From assembly GCA_949318235.1 (NCBI GenBank), contig OX439131.1, positions 48,150,422 to 48,214,421 on the forward strand: DNA of 64,000 bases, written 5' to 3'. Both the position numbers and the translations under genes were made by a program. This DNA is from Ecdyonurus torrentis. Its lineage: Eukaryota > Arthropoda > Insecta > Ephemeroptera > Heptageniidae. The notes beneath the pieces were generated by a model that did no database searches, was not told where the DNA came from, and saw nothing but the letters and a program-made list of their open reading frames with translations. Position 1 is the first letter of the stretch. Every line of letters begins with the position of its first letter. Below, piece after piece: positions 12,781 through 27,110 of this stretch.

Positions 12781-13289
12781 ACAAATTAGACAATTTTTCA
12801 ATCTTAGTATATTGCTTTCTTATTATGCATTTTTAAATTTTTATGTTAGTATAATGTGCAGCAGATAAAGTTAATAGTTATATAGATAAAAGGTAGATAA
12901 CTAAGTAAAGTTATAACATTAAACTCTTCTCCTTGTGCTTCTTAATAAATCAAGATCACATTACAAAATTAAAAAGTACGAGTCAAAAGCACATTATGAT
13001 CATGCAGGAAGAAAAAAATCACAATTTACGATTTTTTTTTGAAATTAAATAATATGCAACACTTTTTAAAAAGTTTCTAAAAATAATGGTTTTTTAATTA
13101 GTTGGAGTAAATTGCAAATATAATTTATACATTCTTCAAGTTTTTAAACTACTGAGTAATTGAATTTATATAAAAGTAATCTACAGTTTAAAAACAGTTC
13201 TTTTAGTACTTGATCAGATCTGCAATCATCAATACTTCTATCACTTCTTAAATCATACTTCATTTTTTTGCGTCACAATAAGCTGGCAT

Positions 13290-13291
13290 TT

Positions 13292-13359
<68 letters not shown>

Positions 13360-13370
13360 TCTCTCTCTCT
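13290..13370. repeat. (CT)n microsatellite
   Basis: About 80 bp of CT repeats with two CA interruptions. The inverted partner copy has an uninterrupted (GA)n at 46235-46329. Confidence 0.95.
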
Positions 13371-13951
13371 TAAATAATTGAATTCTTGTTTCATTCAAAT
13401 ATGAACTTATTATAGATCACCACAAATGAGATCAATATTTACATAATGCAGTTTGAAAAAAAAACATAGCACAACTAGTGCATGTATTTTTTTTTTATCA
13501 AAGTAAAATTTTAATTTTTAAAGAATAATAATAATAATTTAAGCAATTCGCAAAGATATAATTTTTGTGTGTCGACCTGATGAATCAATATACTAATTTT
13601 CAAATAGACGCAGCGCACAAAAATATATGTATAGGTTATGCACCATAAAAATTCTAGATTTATGGATAAAATTATTTTGGTTATTATGAAATATTATGTT
13701 CATATTTGGGACCAAGCTTATCAATTTTTGGGATTTTTTTTCTTTTTGTTTGCAATTTTGTCATTGACGCGCGCTGAACAGCTGAAGCCCCCATCATGCT
13801 TTATTCTTTTATGCCATAATAATATATAACACAATATGGAATGTACCAGTTAGAGTACTCTAGAGTACTCTAGTACCAATATTCAATGTTTTTTTAGGGG
13901 ACATGAACCTTTTAAGTGTGTTTTTTTTGAAGCAAAAACTCAATTTCCCCA

Positions 13952-13952
<1 letters not shown>

Positions 13953-14030
<78 letters not shown>
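13953..14030. repeat. (TA)n microsatellite
   Basis: About 76 bp of TA repeats. At the equivalent place in the inverted partner a long (AAAT)n tract occurs instead. Confidence 0.95.
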
Positions 14031-14034
<4 letters not shown>

Positions 14035-14170
14035 ATTGTTTTTTATACATATATATTAAATATTGTTAACAAGTAAATACCAACCATTATATTTTTGAAT
14101 GGGGGGGGGGGGGATTTTAAAGTGTTCCCGTGGTACATACTATTGCTATTTCATTCCACTTTATTTTTAT

Positions 14171-14499
14171 TCTTTGCAAAAAAAAAAAAAAAATCCTTTA
14201 TGAATTTAAAGTATAATTTACGTAATTAATGTTGCATTTATGATCTTATAGCATAAATGATGCTAAAATGTAATAACATAAATAATTATATGCTTTATAA
14301 AAAAAAAATACTTATGCTCTATAATTATGTAACATACTTACTTCTTTGGACTGGAGTTATAGATAAAAGTTTTCACAAAAATGGTAGCTAGGTTAAAAGA
14401 AAAAGGTAAAAAGTTAAAAAACGGAAAAGGTTGAGCATTTCTTATTTTAAAAAAAATACAAATGAATCGCGTGATATCTCTATGTTGGTTATCGGTTTT
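14171..14499. other. AT-rich spacer
   Basis: Contains 'gcataaatgatgctaaaatg' type AT-rich sequence shared with about 45000-45060 (inverted). No gene. Confidence 0.4.
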
Positions 14500-14712
14500 A
14501 AATATTCTTTAAAAATTGTCTATGGCTTAAAACACGTAAAATTATGTCTAGTAATTCTTGTTTCAATATCTCCGGAATCGTTTGGAGCAGTTTTCTCAAA
14601 AATGAAAAAATAAATAGGGTTGTCTTTCCATAAGCGTAATGTTAAATTAGGGGACCCTTAGCTTTCCCGGCCCTGCCGCCTCTCCCTACTCGCTAAACCG
14701 GCAAGCTCCATT
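14500..14712 (-). repeat. Family C repeat, copy 3
   Basis: Reverse complement of the 1955-2180 and 3892-4110 repeats, with the conserved CCATAAGCGTAATGTTAAATTAGGGG-type block at about 14628-14660. Short frames across it are accidental. Confidence 0.6.
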
Positions 14713-14959
14713 GATGAATGAGATGAAAATTGATCGGGTCATTTAAAGTTTAAATTAAATTTTTAACTCCTCTGTAAAGGATGAATTTCTGTAGTATATA
14801 TAGCATTTATTTGAAACGTTTTTGACTTACATGCATCGTAGTCTATGAAACTGATCGTAAAGAAGACCTTCATAAAAACCTGTCCTTATTTTCACTATAT
14901 ATTTCATCCCTTACATATAGTTAGGGCTTCCATAAATCCTGACATATTACCAAGTATTT

Positions 14960-16154
14960 TTAATTTTGGATGATATAATATACCATTTATATTTGACATC
15001 ACACTTGTAATGGTGACGTCACTCGATAATTGTGCAATTTTGAAAGAGATTAAATCTGTGATCATCAGTTTATATTGATCTTGATCTGAAAATGCATTTC
15101 ACAATTCTAAAACTTAAAATTTATTAAATAATAACAAATTAATAACCATAATAGCCACTGTATATAGGGCACAATTCAGTAATGCAGAATAAATATTCTA
15201 GACTATGGTGGCTAAAATTATTCTGGTTACCAGTTAAAATTGTTTATTCATTATCTTTTTTTTTTTTTTTGTAGTAAAAAAAAAAATGAAAAGAAAAGAA
15301 AGGCTTATATTCTCAATATTTTATCGTAAGCAAAAGCAAAAAAGTAAGACCATCCAGGCAGCCGTGGTACTTATATGCACCCTCTAATCACAGTTAATTA
15401 AGACACGAAGACGCAAGATGCCACCACGGCACGTATCCTTTGCAAGACCTCCTCGCCAACTTACACCGATCGTCACCGGGCCACGACAGGGTCAAGCACG
15501 TGTAAATATCTGACAATTGGCCTTACCACAACACGGATACCTTTATGCCTGTACGGTGTCTGATAACCAACCGTACATTGCTGATAACCGCGGGGTTTAG
15601 CGTGTACTATACGAACTTCTATCTGTGCACCTCACACACCACACACTACACTGGTTAGGAGTAGTAGCATCACTACTGCATATAAGCAGCACCGCAGTAA
15701 ATACTGACAATGATCTTTGCCTATAGGGTGTGCGCGCATGACGTCATGCTGATAGAAAATACAAGAGTAAATATTTTAAAACCTTATAGTATTCTTTTTT
15801 TGCTATGCATTTTTTAAATTGCTATATAATATACAGTAATAATTCTCAAAACATGCAGCAATACTAAAAATAGAAAGTGTTATATATTTCTTCTTCTTCT
15901 TCTTCTTCTTCTTCTTCTTCTTCTTCTTCTTCTTCTTCTTCTTCTTCTTCTTCTTCTTCTTCTTCTTCTTTTATTTTATTTTACTTTATTATTTTTTTTC
16001 CTTCCTATATTAACATAACTTTTATTTCTACTTCAAATCGTAATCGTAACATAAATAGACTGCTAAATCAAGGTCGATCAATGTTGCACCGCAGTAACTC
16101 AAGCTCTAACATTACTAAATTCAAATCTGGCCTGCATGAACTGCAACTGCAATT
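14960..16154 (+). repeat. Family A, copy 5 (left part)
   Basis: Runs from the upstream block (14980-15140) through the terminal block, the core (15340-15740) and TGACGTCA, then a (TTC)n tract and 'gatcaatgttgcaccgcag'. It ends at the 8-bp TSD CTGCAATT (16147-16154), where a hAT element has inserted. It resumes at 17819. Confidence 0.85.
15888..15970. repeat. (TTC)n microsatellite
   Basis: About 83 bp of TTC repeats within a family A copy; the homologous position in copy 3 has only a short TTCTTC stretch. The Ser-rich frame across it is not a gene. Confidence 0.95.
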
Positions 16155-17701
16155 CAGGGCCGGCTTGGGAGCTAAAAGCCCGGGCCGGGCACCTCAAGAA
16201 AAGGCCCGTATAGCAATGGGAGGTCTGGGGGGTGCCAGCCCCCCAGTTTGTGCCGCAGGCGAAAATTTTTATAAAAGGGGGGCGTGGCACCTGGTTTTTA
16301 CGCTATTCTGAACTAAATTTTTATTTTTCACACTTTTTACAACAATGTGTAAGCCTATATTATTATATTGAAAAATATTTATGCAATTGAACCATGCCAT
16401 TTGATATACTTCATGACCTTCGGCCGCCTTTAAAAATTTATTAGAAAAAAAAGGATGTATGAAATGTATGATAGAAAAAAAATCCGCATTGAAGGAATAC
16501 ATTAGAGGGATTTAAAATTATATGTTCAAATAAAATATAAAAAAAAAAAAAAAAAAAAGACGCTGAACAGGGAACAGGAATATAAAAATTCATAATTAGA
16601 CGTGTAAAGAACTTGACATTTTTTAGAACGGTTTGACTTGCAACCCTTGGTTGAGCTTGAAATCGAGCTTAAATATAAAAAACGAGCTTATACACTTGGT
16701 AAATTTGATATTTTAGACCCCCCCCCCCAAAAAAAATTTTTCGAGACTGATGAAAAAATTGTGTTTTTGTAAAAAAACAAGTCAACAATTTAACATTAAA
16801 TTCAAGAGATTTAGCATGTTAAGAGAATTATATAAACATAATATATACTAAAAAAATATAATTATATAAATTTAATAACTTTCAAAAATATAATAATTTG
16901 TTTAAATATATACTCGCAAGAAATAATGTGGAAAAACACAAATACATCAGTTTTTTTAAGAAGTTAAATTAAAACTAACAATTAAAAAATATGATACTAT
17001 TAAAATAATAAAAAAATAGCCATTTTTTCCAAAAGGTCTTTCAACTTCTTTTTCTTCTTCTTTTTTTTTCCCCTCATCGAAACCAAAGGCCCGCAAAAGC
17101 AAAGTCCCGGTCCTGGAACCCTATTATGCAAAGTCAGTCCAAATGCATATAAAATTTGGTTGGCTCGCAATGATATCAAAGTATTTTTTTTCCTTCGTAT
17201 TACAATAGAAAAATGCGCGTTCACGTGTAATTTGTGTGCATGCATTATATTCAGTTGCAGGGGTGTCAAACTCATTTCGCATGCCGGTCCAAATCCGGTC
17301 CTAAGAATCATTTGCGGGCCGCAGTCTTTCACTGAATGGGGGTAAAGGCCCGCCAGAGGCAAAAAATGTTCAAAAAGGGGACGTATAGCTATTGATTTTT
17401 AAGGCAAATAATCTACTATACGTTTTACTCAAAATATTAACACCGTGAATATGAAACTAAAAAAAGGGGAAACAAAAACTGTAATTATACAGCAACATTT
17501 TTTATTTATTTTTATTTTTTTTTAATCTGAGGTTCCGCGGGCCTCACTAAATGATCTCGCGGCGTCGCGGGCTGCATGCGGCCTGCGGGCCGCGGGTCCT
17601 TCCCCCCCTCCCGATATACTGTAGAGTCAATTCATATTATACAATTAAAATAAATTTAAAAAAAAAATGCTGGCAAAATTTTAAAGTTTTTTTTTCCTTT
17701 T

Positions 17702-17738
<37 letters not shown>

Positions 17739-17818
17739 GAAGAGCAAGTCAAAAGGCCCGCAAAGGCAAAAGCCCGGGCCGGGATCCCGGCCTAAGGCCT
17801 TATGCCAAGCTGGGCTTG
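16155..17818. mobile_element. Non-autonomous hAT element (1664 bp) with exact 8-bp TSD
   Basis: Starts CAGGGCCGGCTTGG; the other end read inward is CAAGCCCAGCTTGG. It is flanked by identical CTGCAATT copies at 16147-16154 and 17819-17826, which is diagnostic of a hAT insertion into family A copy 5. Near the left end a GC-rich block (about 16205-16290: GGTCTGGGGGG...GGGGGGCGTGGC) is shared with the element at 55499-55972. Both subterminal regions repeat 'aaaggcccg' and 'cccgggcc'. No transposase frame; the interior is AT-rich, with a nested hAT-like piece at about 17259-17605. Confidence 0.88.
17259..17605. mobile_element. Nested hAT-like fragment, CAGGGGTGTCAAAC type
   Basis: CAGGGGTGTCAAACTCATTT at 17259 is a typical terminal repeat of one large hAT group, and the following 'gcgggccgca' is also typical. 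Toward 17605 there are matching 'gcggcctgcgggccgcggg' repeats but no exact opposite terminus, so the right end is decayed or absent. Confidence 0.6.
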
Positions 17819-18285
17819 CTGCAATTAAAAAAGTAAATAAAAAATAATTATGAATTTTGTAAAATAGGTAACAAGATTGCGCCAAAAAAGCCTTTTTTTT
17901 TTTTTTTTTTTTTTTTTAATTTTCTCTTTTTTTTTACCCACGTCGATCTTTAGGGGATGGGAGAAGGCGATCGCCCCCCTCTTTAAGTTCTTCTTGTCAC
18001 ATTGATACACAAAATCACATCACTGGCGGTGATCTGCTCAGCTCTATGTCCTCACAAGGTCTCAAGCATGAAATGTGCTGCAATGTCTCATATGTGGCTG
18101 TTATTATGTTATTTATTTTAACATAATATTACAAATGTCACTTCTCATTCAATATAATGTATTTTTAAATTAACTTTTACTATTCTATAGTATAAAACCT
18201 GGTATACACCAATATTATGAATATTTGCCTATACTGCAGCACTGCAGTGGCTCTGTCGATTGAAATACGGAATATATTATTATAT
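17819..18285 (+). repeat. Family A, copy 5 (right part)
   Basis: Resumes after the TSD with 'aaaaaagtaaataaaaaataattatgaatt', then 'gattgcgc', 'cccacgtcgatctttagggg' and the 'cttcttgtcacattgatacac...ctgctcagctctatgtcctcac' block shared with 21090-21370. Non-coding. Confidence 0.8.
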
Positions 18286-18500
18286 AAAAATTTTGGTGGT
18301 TTAGACTGGCACCTTTAGTAATGTAATAAGCATTAATTGAATTTCAAGCAATATTATTGTATTATAAGAAATATTTACAGTACAAAGAATCAAAGCAAAT
18401 TGCAATGCGTATTAATACTATATAATAAAAAAAAACTTTGGAAAACAATTATAACTATAGAGGGGGTTGATGGATGTAAATCTCCGGGTTAACTAGGTTT
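18286..18500. other. AT-rich spacer
   Basis: No gene or recognised repeat. Confidence 0.4.
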
Positions 18501-18780
18501 CAGGGCCCCGGGACAAAGCCTTAGCCTAGTATATACAGACAAAAAAAAAAAAAATCAAAACCCAGAAAAAAAAATGAGCATGTAGGGTTAAATGTGGAAT
18601 AAAAGTGAATTTAAAAAGTTGAGATGAAACAAATTTATGGTCATACGTAAATAAACACAACTTTTAAAGCATAGTCAAATTACATTTTCTCGTAATATAA
18701 TTCTACATAGTAAAAGTTGTTTATTTTACCATTTGTGAATCAGGTTTGCCCTGAATCAAAAAGTTAAAACAAACTACTAA

Positions 18781-19011
18781 AACTCCTATAAATATCCCAG
18801 CGTAGATGTGCTCTTCCTAAAATTTCAATTAACAGCACATCACAAACTTTACATTGAATATCAGTATACGTACAATGCGATACAGTAATTTCAAACTTGT
18901 AATTTTAACTAAAGATAAATCAAGACCATTTTCTATAAGTGAGGAAAATTTAAATATACTCAGGCTTATAAGCAGCAGGAGAAAGAGTCGACTTAAACGT
19001 AGGTAAAACCT

Positions 19012-19014
<3 letters not shown>
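18781..19014 (+). repeat. Family D repeat, copy 1
   Basis: Closely matches 30595-30840: 'aactcctataaatatcccag', 'gtagatgtgct', 'cagtatacgtacaatgcgat', 'gataaatcaagaccatt', 'aagcagca'. In both places it runs directly into a long microsatellite. Non-coding. Confidence 0.8.

Positions 19015-19071
<57 letters not shown>
19015..19071. repeat. (TA)n microsatellite
   Basis: About 56 bp of TA repeats at the edge of a family D copy. Confidence 0.95.
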
Positions 19072-19075
<4 letters not shown>

Positions 19076-19734
19076 ATGATATTGCTCGAATAGGAATTTA
19101 ATAAATGATGAAAAACAAGAAATGCCATGCTACACGTATCACTAAAAATTGTAAAATTCTAGCTCTAAATTGTTTTTTATCCCAGTAATTTCTCGAGCAG
19201 CAAAAGGGGCTAAAGGCCTCCCTGGACCTCCCTCAACCCTCCTTTGTATGTGGGCCCTTTCTCACGAGATCGCCAGGGCCAGGTAGGCCTTTACGTCTCA
19301 GCCCGGCCCTGTTTAAATATGTATAATACAAAATAGAAAGACATATTCCGTTCCTTGCTGCAAATAATTACTATTTTTTTCCCTACCTGTCAAATACTGA
19401 TTTTCGCTGAAATATATTTTGGATGTCCTCCAATATGAAGTGCGTCGATCATTATACTATAATATCATTATTACAGTAATGTACCTTTTTCAAGAATTTA
19501 AGAAAACTATAACTTACATTTTATTACAAGTATAACCATAATTTACTTAATTTTGTAAACCCATAAAATTGAAATCGTAGTTGTTTTTTTATTATTATCA
19601 TTATTTTAAATTTTTTAATGTTTTACTTGTTGAACAAAAATACAGTGATTAAAATTTGATATAAAAGTAATAAATGTAGTTTAAAAAGTTTTGTTATCAT
19701 AAAAGAAAAATGTAAATTTATATATATTTTTTTT

Positions 19735-21370
<1,636 letters not shown>

Positions 21371-21439
21371 ATATACAATTATTTGGGTTGAAAGGAATGA
21401 AAAGATGCCTTAATGCATGACTCTTAACGTATGATTTTT

Positions 21440-21740
21440 GTATTATTATTATTATTATTATTTTGTGCACAGATGGAAGTTTGTATAGCACACGTTAAGT
21501 CCCACAGTTATCAGCAACTGTACAGGCAAAGAGGTATCCGTGTTGTGGCAAAGCCTAAGTTCATTTGGTTAAGTAATTTACACGTTGCTGACTCTGTCGT
21601 GGCCTGGTGATGACCGGTGCAAGTTGGCGAGATAGCTCAGAGGTGAAGAGAATAATGTGCGGTGGTGACATTTTACGTCTTCGTGTCTTAATTAAGTTTA
21701 ATTAGAGAGTACATACCATTTAACATAATTGCTGTCTGGA
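21440..21740 (-). repeat. Family A core, inverted copy 7
   Basis: Reverse complement of the core, with clear 'gtgcacagatggaag', 'gttatcagcaactgtacaggc', 'gtccgtgttgtgg', 'cttcgtgtcttaattaa' and 'gctgtctggat' blocks. It is diverged and partly deleted. With copy 6 it forms a looser inverted pair like that at 6593-8402. Confidence 0.75.
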
Positions 21741-22140
21741 TCGAGAAACTTCTTTATTGTGTCGTACAATAGAAAATTTAATAAAATATTGTTAATACAA
21801 GTTGCTGTATACCAACTTGCTGTATATATATATACTTGGCTATTTCAGCCATATTACATGTTCTTGACCAAAAAATTTCAACATAATTACATAATAAAAT
21901 TTAGAGCACAAAACAAACTGTCAAAGCACAAAGCTGTCATTTTATGTTACGATTTTAAGTATAATATACTGAAATGAAATGCATAGCAAAAACTGAATCA
22001 GGTTTTATTTTAGTGCTATAACCATATATTTTATTTTTATTCCACATTTATGCGAGTAAAGTATTATGTTGAAAATTTTTTGACACAATTTGCACTTCAG
22101 TTCACAATTGACGTATAAAATAAATGTCAATGAAATCAGA
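21741..22140. other. AT-rich flank of inverted family A copy 7
   Basis: 'aaagctgtcattttatgttacgatttt' and 'gaaatgcatagcaaaaactgaatcagg' are inverted matches to about 20750-20840. No gene. Confidence 0.45.
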
Positions 22141-22838
22141 AGAACAGTTTTTGACAGGTATAGGTAAAAAAAGAAGAAGAAAAAAAAATGAAAATTTAAA
22201 TTCTATATATTTTAGCATTTATATATAACTATTGTAAAAATCCCCTAATCTCTCTCTTTCAATTTGTTATTATACATATATTTAATATGCAAATTGATTG
22301 TAATAATTACAATCATTTAACCATACTCTGATAATATGGATGTTTTAATTATTATTTTATTTTTGGCTGTACTAACTAAAGTTATACTTATATTTATTAT
22401 ATAAAAATATATCTGAACAAATGATTTGTATAATCACGCACTGAAAAGACATAGACCACAGTTTAACATTAGCATAATTGCATCACAAAACACTTTATGG
22501 GACTTATACATATAAATATCATTATAGTTTGTCTCTAAACCCAAGTGTCGCCATAGCAATGATCGGAAAATTTCAAATTATGCATCCTAAAAAAAATTTC
22601 CATATAATAGTAAAAGTAAGAAGCACTCACGTTTCATGGACACAGATAAAAAAACAAGCACAAAAAATAATGATAATAATAATAAATAAATAAAATCTTA
22701 TCAGAGTAAAATATGGTTGCTTGTAAATTATACAATTAATTTGCATATTTTAATATATGTATAACACAAAATGGAAAAAGAGAATTTCCGTTACTTTTGC
22801 AATAAATAAATACTAAAATATATAAAATTTGAAAATTC

Positions 22839-22884
<46 letters not shown>

Positions 22885-23080
22885 CTACCTGTCAAAAACT
22901 TTTGTTCTAATTTCAGTGAAATATATTTGATATGTCCATTATGAAGTGCAAATTACGTCACAAATTATGAAATTAATAATTGTTACTCTCGCATAAATAT
23001 TTTATATTGGTGGATAAAATATGGTTAGCGAGCAAGAAAATAGGGGATTCTTGTTTCCACAAAAAAAGACATAATCACAA
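22141..23080. other. AT-rich stretch without recognised gene
   Basis: Contains a poly-T run of about 44 bp at 22839-22882 and scattered family A outer-block similarity near 22880-23080. Frames of 60-70 codons here look accidental. Confidence 0.45.
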
Positions 23081-23590
23081 TATTGGATAAATTTTGCTAT
23101 TGTGTAAGCAACAATTAAAAAGCTGAACATCCAGACAGCCGTGGTTCTTGGTATGCACCCTATAATTAAACTTGTATAATTAAGACACAAAGACGTAACT
23201 CATCACCATTCACACTTTCATTTCCTGACCTCCTCGCCTACTTACACCGATCGTCACCGGGCCACGACAGGGTCAAGACCGTGCTTGTTCCTCGCAAATG
23301 AATTTAAGCCTTGCCACACGGCGGGTACCTTTTTGCCTGTACGGTATGTTCACCGTACATTGCTGATCACCGCTGGGCTCAACGTGTATTTTACGAACTT
23401 ATAGCTGTGCAACTCCCAGGCCACACACTGCATTGGTTAGGAGTATTAACATCAGGTATCAGGGTATGCATATAAGCAGCAGAGTCAATACTCATGACCA
23501 TGATCTTTGCCTATACCGTGTCACCCGCGATACAACATTGATCGCAGACACCATCACGTCAACCAGTAAGCCACAATGAAATTTAAAACT
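23080..23590 (+). repeat. Family A, copy 8 (left part)
   Basis: Core at 23125-23530 with GACAGCCGTGG, CCGATCGTCACCGGGCC, GCCTGTACGGT and TGCATATAAGCAGCA. It is interrupted after 'atttaaaac' by a TTAA-flanked element and continues at 23771. Confidence 0.8.
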
Positions 23591-23593
23591 TAA

Positions 23594-23770
23594 AGGCGTA
23601 GAACACCTTGAACAAAAAAATTGTGTCATATATCCTTACAAACCTGAAACTCAACGTTGATTTTGTGAATGGAAAATAAATTAGAAATCAATGACTCCGG
23701 CCAAATCAACGTTGATTTTCAGGTTTGTTAGGTTATTACACAGCTTTTTTGTTCAAGGTGTTCTACGCCT
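23594..23770. mobile_element. TTAA-flanked foldback MITE, 177 bp
   Basis: Terminal inverted repeats begin AGGCGTAGAACACCTTGAAC and are perfect for about 28 bp; the arms continue inward (CAACGTTGATTTT occurs in both orientations). It is flanked by TTAA at 23590-23593 and 23771-23774. Uninterrupted family A copies read 'aaaaccttatagtattct' here, so the insertion site is well supported. TTAA duplication is the piggyBac-type signature, though the termini do not begin with CCC. Confidence 0.85.
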
Positions 23771-23878
23771 TTAAGTATTCTATCCTTGTTTTGCATTTTT
23801 AAATTGTTAAATATACAGCAAAAATATTCAAAACTTTTAACGGTACTAAAAAGTAGCTAAAAAGATAAAGTTGTTCAT

Positions 23879-23915
<37 letters not shown>

Positions 23916-24130
23916 CCCTATATACGAATAATATATTAAAACTTTATCGCTACTTTAAGTCGTAACTTAATTTAAAATCAAATGGACTTGATTTCGAGTG
24001 ATGATGCACCGCAGTAACTTAATTTATATGCGGTGCAATGTCTCATATTTGGGTGTTAAAACCACGTTCAGTGTTGGATATAGTACAATTGATATTTGAT
24101 ATTATTTTTCTGTAAGAGACTTATTTACAG
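23771..24130 (+). repeat. Family A, copy 8 (right part)
   Basis: Continues 'gtattctatcc..ttgcattttt' and later 'gatgcaccgcagtaact' and 'gtgcaatgtctcatat'. Contains (TA)n at 23882-23913. Non-coding. Confidence 0.65.
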
Positions 24131-24547
24131 TTAAGGGGGTAAATTAACTGTTCTAATATCACTGTTACATTATTTTACCATTTTCAAGAATTTAAGAAAA
24201 CCAACTTTGCATTTTATTCCATATTGCCAGACTTGATTTTGTAAACCCATAAAATTGTAAACGTTTTGTTCATGATCTGATTTGACCAGTTTTTTTTTTT
24301 TTTTTTTTAATGTTTTCCTTTTGAAAAAAAACAAAAACACAAAACAAAACAAAAAAAAACAAAAACCAAAAAAAAACAAAAATATTAGTTATTAAAATTT
24401 GATATAAAAGTAAAATGTTTATAGTTTAAATTTTTTTGTAATTAGTGTTAAAGTAAAATATTAATTTATATTATATAAAATAAAATAAATGTTTAAGATC
24501 AAAGATCAAATAAATAACAAATCAATATAAATTTAATGAGCACATGG
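24131..24547. other. AT-rich spacer with A/T homopolymers
   Basis: Related to 19490-19800. No gene; frames here are Phe/Lys runs. Confidence 0.45.
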
Positions 24548-25203
<656 letters not shown>

Positions 25204-25212
25204 TTCCTTTCT

Positions 25213-25312
25213 ACAAGCTTTTCTTTTCCTGGATTTCAAGTGGATTTGGTAAAAAAATATTTTTTCACCCAATTGACTTCAAATCCAGGACAACAAAAGC
25301 TTTAAGGCTTAG
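25213..25312. repeat. Inverted repeat flanking the microsatellite
   Basis: 'aagcttttcttttcctggattt' and a reversed partner ending 'aaatccaggacaacaaaagctt' form a stem of about 25 bp with mismatches. Possibly the remaining end of a foldback whose other arm grew into the microsatellite, as at 1-890. Confidence 0.5.
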
Positions 25313-25700
25313 TAAGCTACAGTAAAAATTTTAGCTCTGAAAAATAATTCTAACTCAAGTTATAGCTGCTGCATTCCACCATAAGAAAGCATGTTATGTT
25401 AAATTGAGACAGGAACACCAAATCGTCTGTTCGTACTTTCTTAGTATTGTTGGGCTGTGAGTTTGTTTATTTTTTCACTAAACTTACTTTTGCAAGCCTT
25501 CTATTGTTTTTATATTTGTCTATTTTAAAATATTACAATAGTGTACTATATTATAGTATAGCAGTCACTTGAAGGTATTGAATGAGGTTTTAAATTTGTG
25601 ATATGTATAACAAAATGTAGATCAATATATCGCCCAATGGCACCGCATTTGTATATTGAGTAACGACGGTGCAACATTGCTTCAATAAATCACCACAATT
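25313..25700. other. AT-rich spacer
   Basis: Nothing recognised; 'cgacggtgcaacattg' near 25666 is a family A relic. Confidence 0.4.
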
Positions 25701-26280
25701 TCAAGTTGGTTTAAATTTTATTTTACAATTTTTGTTTCTTTGAATCATTATATTTATTAAACTATGCTATTGAAACAACAATAAAAAGTTATTCCATCCA
25801 GTCAGCCGTGGGTACTTATCTATATTTAGTATGCACGCTCTAATTAAACTTAATTAAGACACGAAGCCGTAAGATAACACCACCGCACTCCGCGATGTCC
25901 TACTTCGCCAACTTGCACCGATCGTCACCGGGCCACGATAGGGACAGGCATGTGCTAGTTACTACCCAAATGAAATCGACTAAACCACAAAGCTGATATC
26001 AATTTTGCCTGTACGGTTGCTGATAACCGTACATTGCTGATACCTGCAGGGTCCAGACACCCTCTATACGAACTTGCATCTGTGCAACTCCCAACCACAC
26101 ACTGCACTGGTTAGGAGTATTAGCATCACTACTGCATATAAGCAGCACAATCAATGCACTTAAAAATGATCTTTGCCTATACCGCGCCGTCTGATCAAAA
26201 TCTCGATCATGATGAGCACGATGAGCTCCTCTCTCTCTCAGATCTTGTCACAGCGAGCGGCGCGAACTTTGCTATTTGAG
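25700..26280 (+). repeat. Family A, copy 9 (variant subfamily)
   Basis: Same variant core as 20200 and 31450 (GTCAGCCGTGG, GACACGAAGCCGTAAG, CACTGCACTGGTTAGGAG, TGCATATAAGCAGCAC). It continues without a break into family B; the pair A-B is repeated at 31430-32652 plus 39809-39940. Confidence 0.8.
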
Positions 26281-27110
26281 CAAATTTCAGAATTCCCCCC
26301 CCCCCTTAATTAATTTGTACCTCTTGCTATCTGGTTTAAAGTTGTTCATGATTTTTTAAATGAACATAATGTCAGGCAATTCCAACACAAAAGTTTATTT
26401 ATATTTATTTCCACAATAATAATAATAATAATAAGTTTTAGTAATAAGAATAAAATAATAAAAAATTATGAATTTATCAAAATTATGATCATTTCAAAAA
26501 CAAAATTTAAAAAAAAAAAAGGAAATAACCGTAAAAAAAATATACACTTTTTTAAAATTATTTCCGAAACTTTACTGTTTCAAAGCTAATTTTTTTTATA
26601 ATTTTTTTAAGGAATGCAAATTAAATAAATTTGGTATGAATTTCTTGAAGTTATTTTGATTAAAAAAAAAATCATGAACAACTTTTTATCAGTAAAGTAG
26701 TGGTAAAAAATAAACATGCAGTGTTAAAATGTTAATAATAAATTTTAAAAAACGGCTCATACTTTATTATTATAATTATATTTTCTCTTGTAACATTGCC
26801 ACGAGAATGCTACTTGATTGAAGGTGAAGGTAGAAAGATTAACCCGCCAGTACATTATTATTGTTAGTTCCACCACTCTACTGCTTACAAGTTGTTCTAA
26901 AGATTAAATTATCATAATTACATTTGCAATTAAGAACGGATCTCAAGATATCGGGAAATAATTAAAATAATAATCTGTAATTCAAGTATTGTAAAAAAAA
27001 AAACACAAAAAAAGTTTTTTTATAACGCTGGAAATAGTAATAATAATAAACTAAGTAATTAACAAAAATATCACACATTATATTATACACATCACCCTGT
27101 ATAGACCCCT
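26281..27110 (+). repeat. Family B repeat, uninterrupted copy (empty Helitron site)
   Basis: Collinear with 31960-32652 and, after the insertion, 39809-39940: 'cctcttgctatctggttt', 'gagaatgctacttgattgaaggtgaagg', 'aacccgccagtacattatt' and 'tataacgctggaaatagtaat'. At 26973|26974 the sequence reads ...aataataa|tctgtaatt..., which is exactly the join of the two flanks of the block at 32653-39808. Non-coding. Confidence 0.85.

Larger units (their letters stand above)
12970..14170. repeat. Segment duplicated in inverted orientation at 45065-46660
   Basis: Long collinear similarity, on the opposite strand, to 45065-46660. The shared order is: region flanking a (CT)n/(GA)n tract, 'gatctcatttgtgatctata', 'gggaccaa' with a reversed 'tttggtccc' partner, 'gggacatgaac' next to 'gttcatgtcccc', a poly-G run and 'gtgttcccgtggtac'. 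The microsatellites differ in length and motif between the two copies. It carries a terminal-block relative of family A at about 13550-13680. No gene. Confidence 0.75.
18501..19311. mobile_element. Possible hAT-like element, CAGGGCC termini
   Basis: CAGGGCCCCGGGACAAAG at 18501 and CAGCCCGGCCCTG at 19311 (CAGGGCCGGGCTG inward) look like hAT termini. The right subterminal 'tgtatgtgggccctttctcacg' resembles about 3450-3475 of the element at 1104-3512. The flanking 8-mers do not match, so the ends may come from two insertions. Confidence 0.4.

Noticed and set aside
18501..19311. Firm hAT call for the CAGGGCC pair
   Set aside because: The flanking 8-mers differ (CTAGGTTT and TTTAAATA), so it is listed only as possible.
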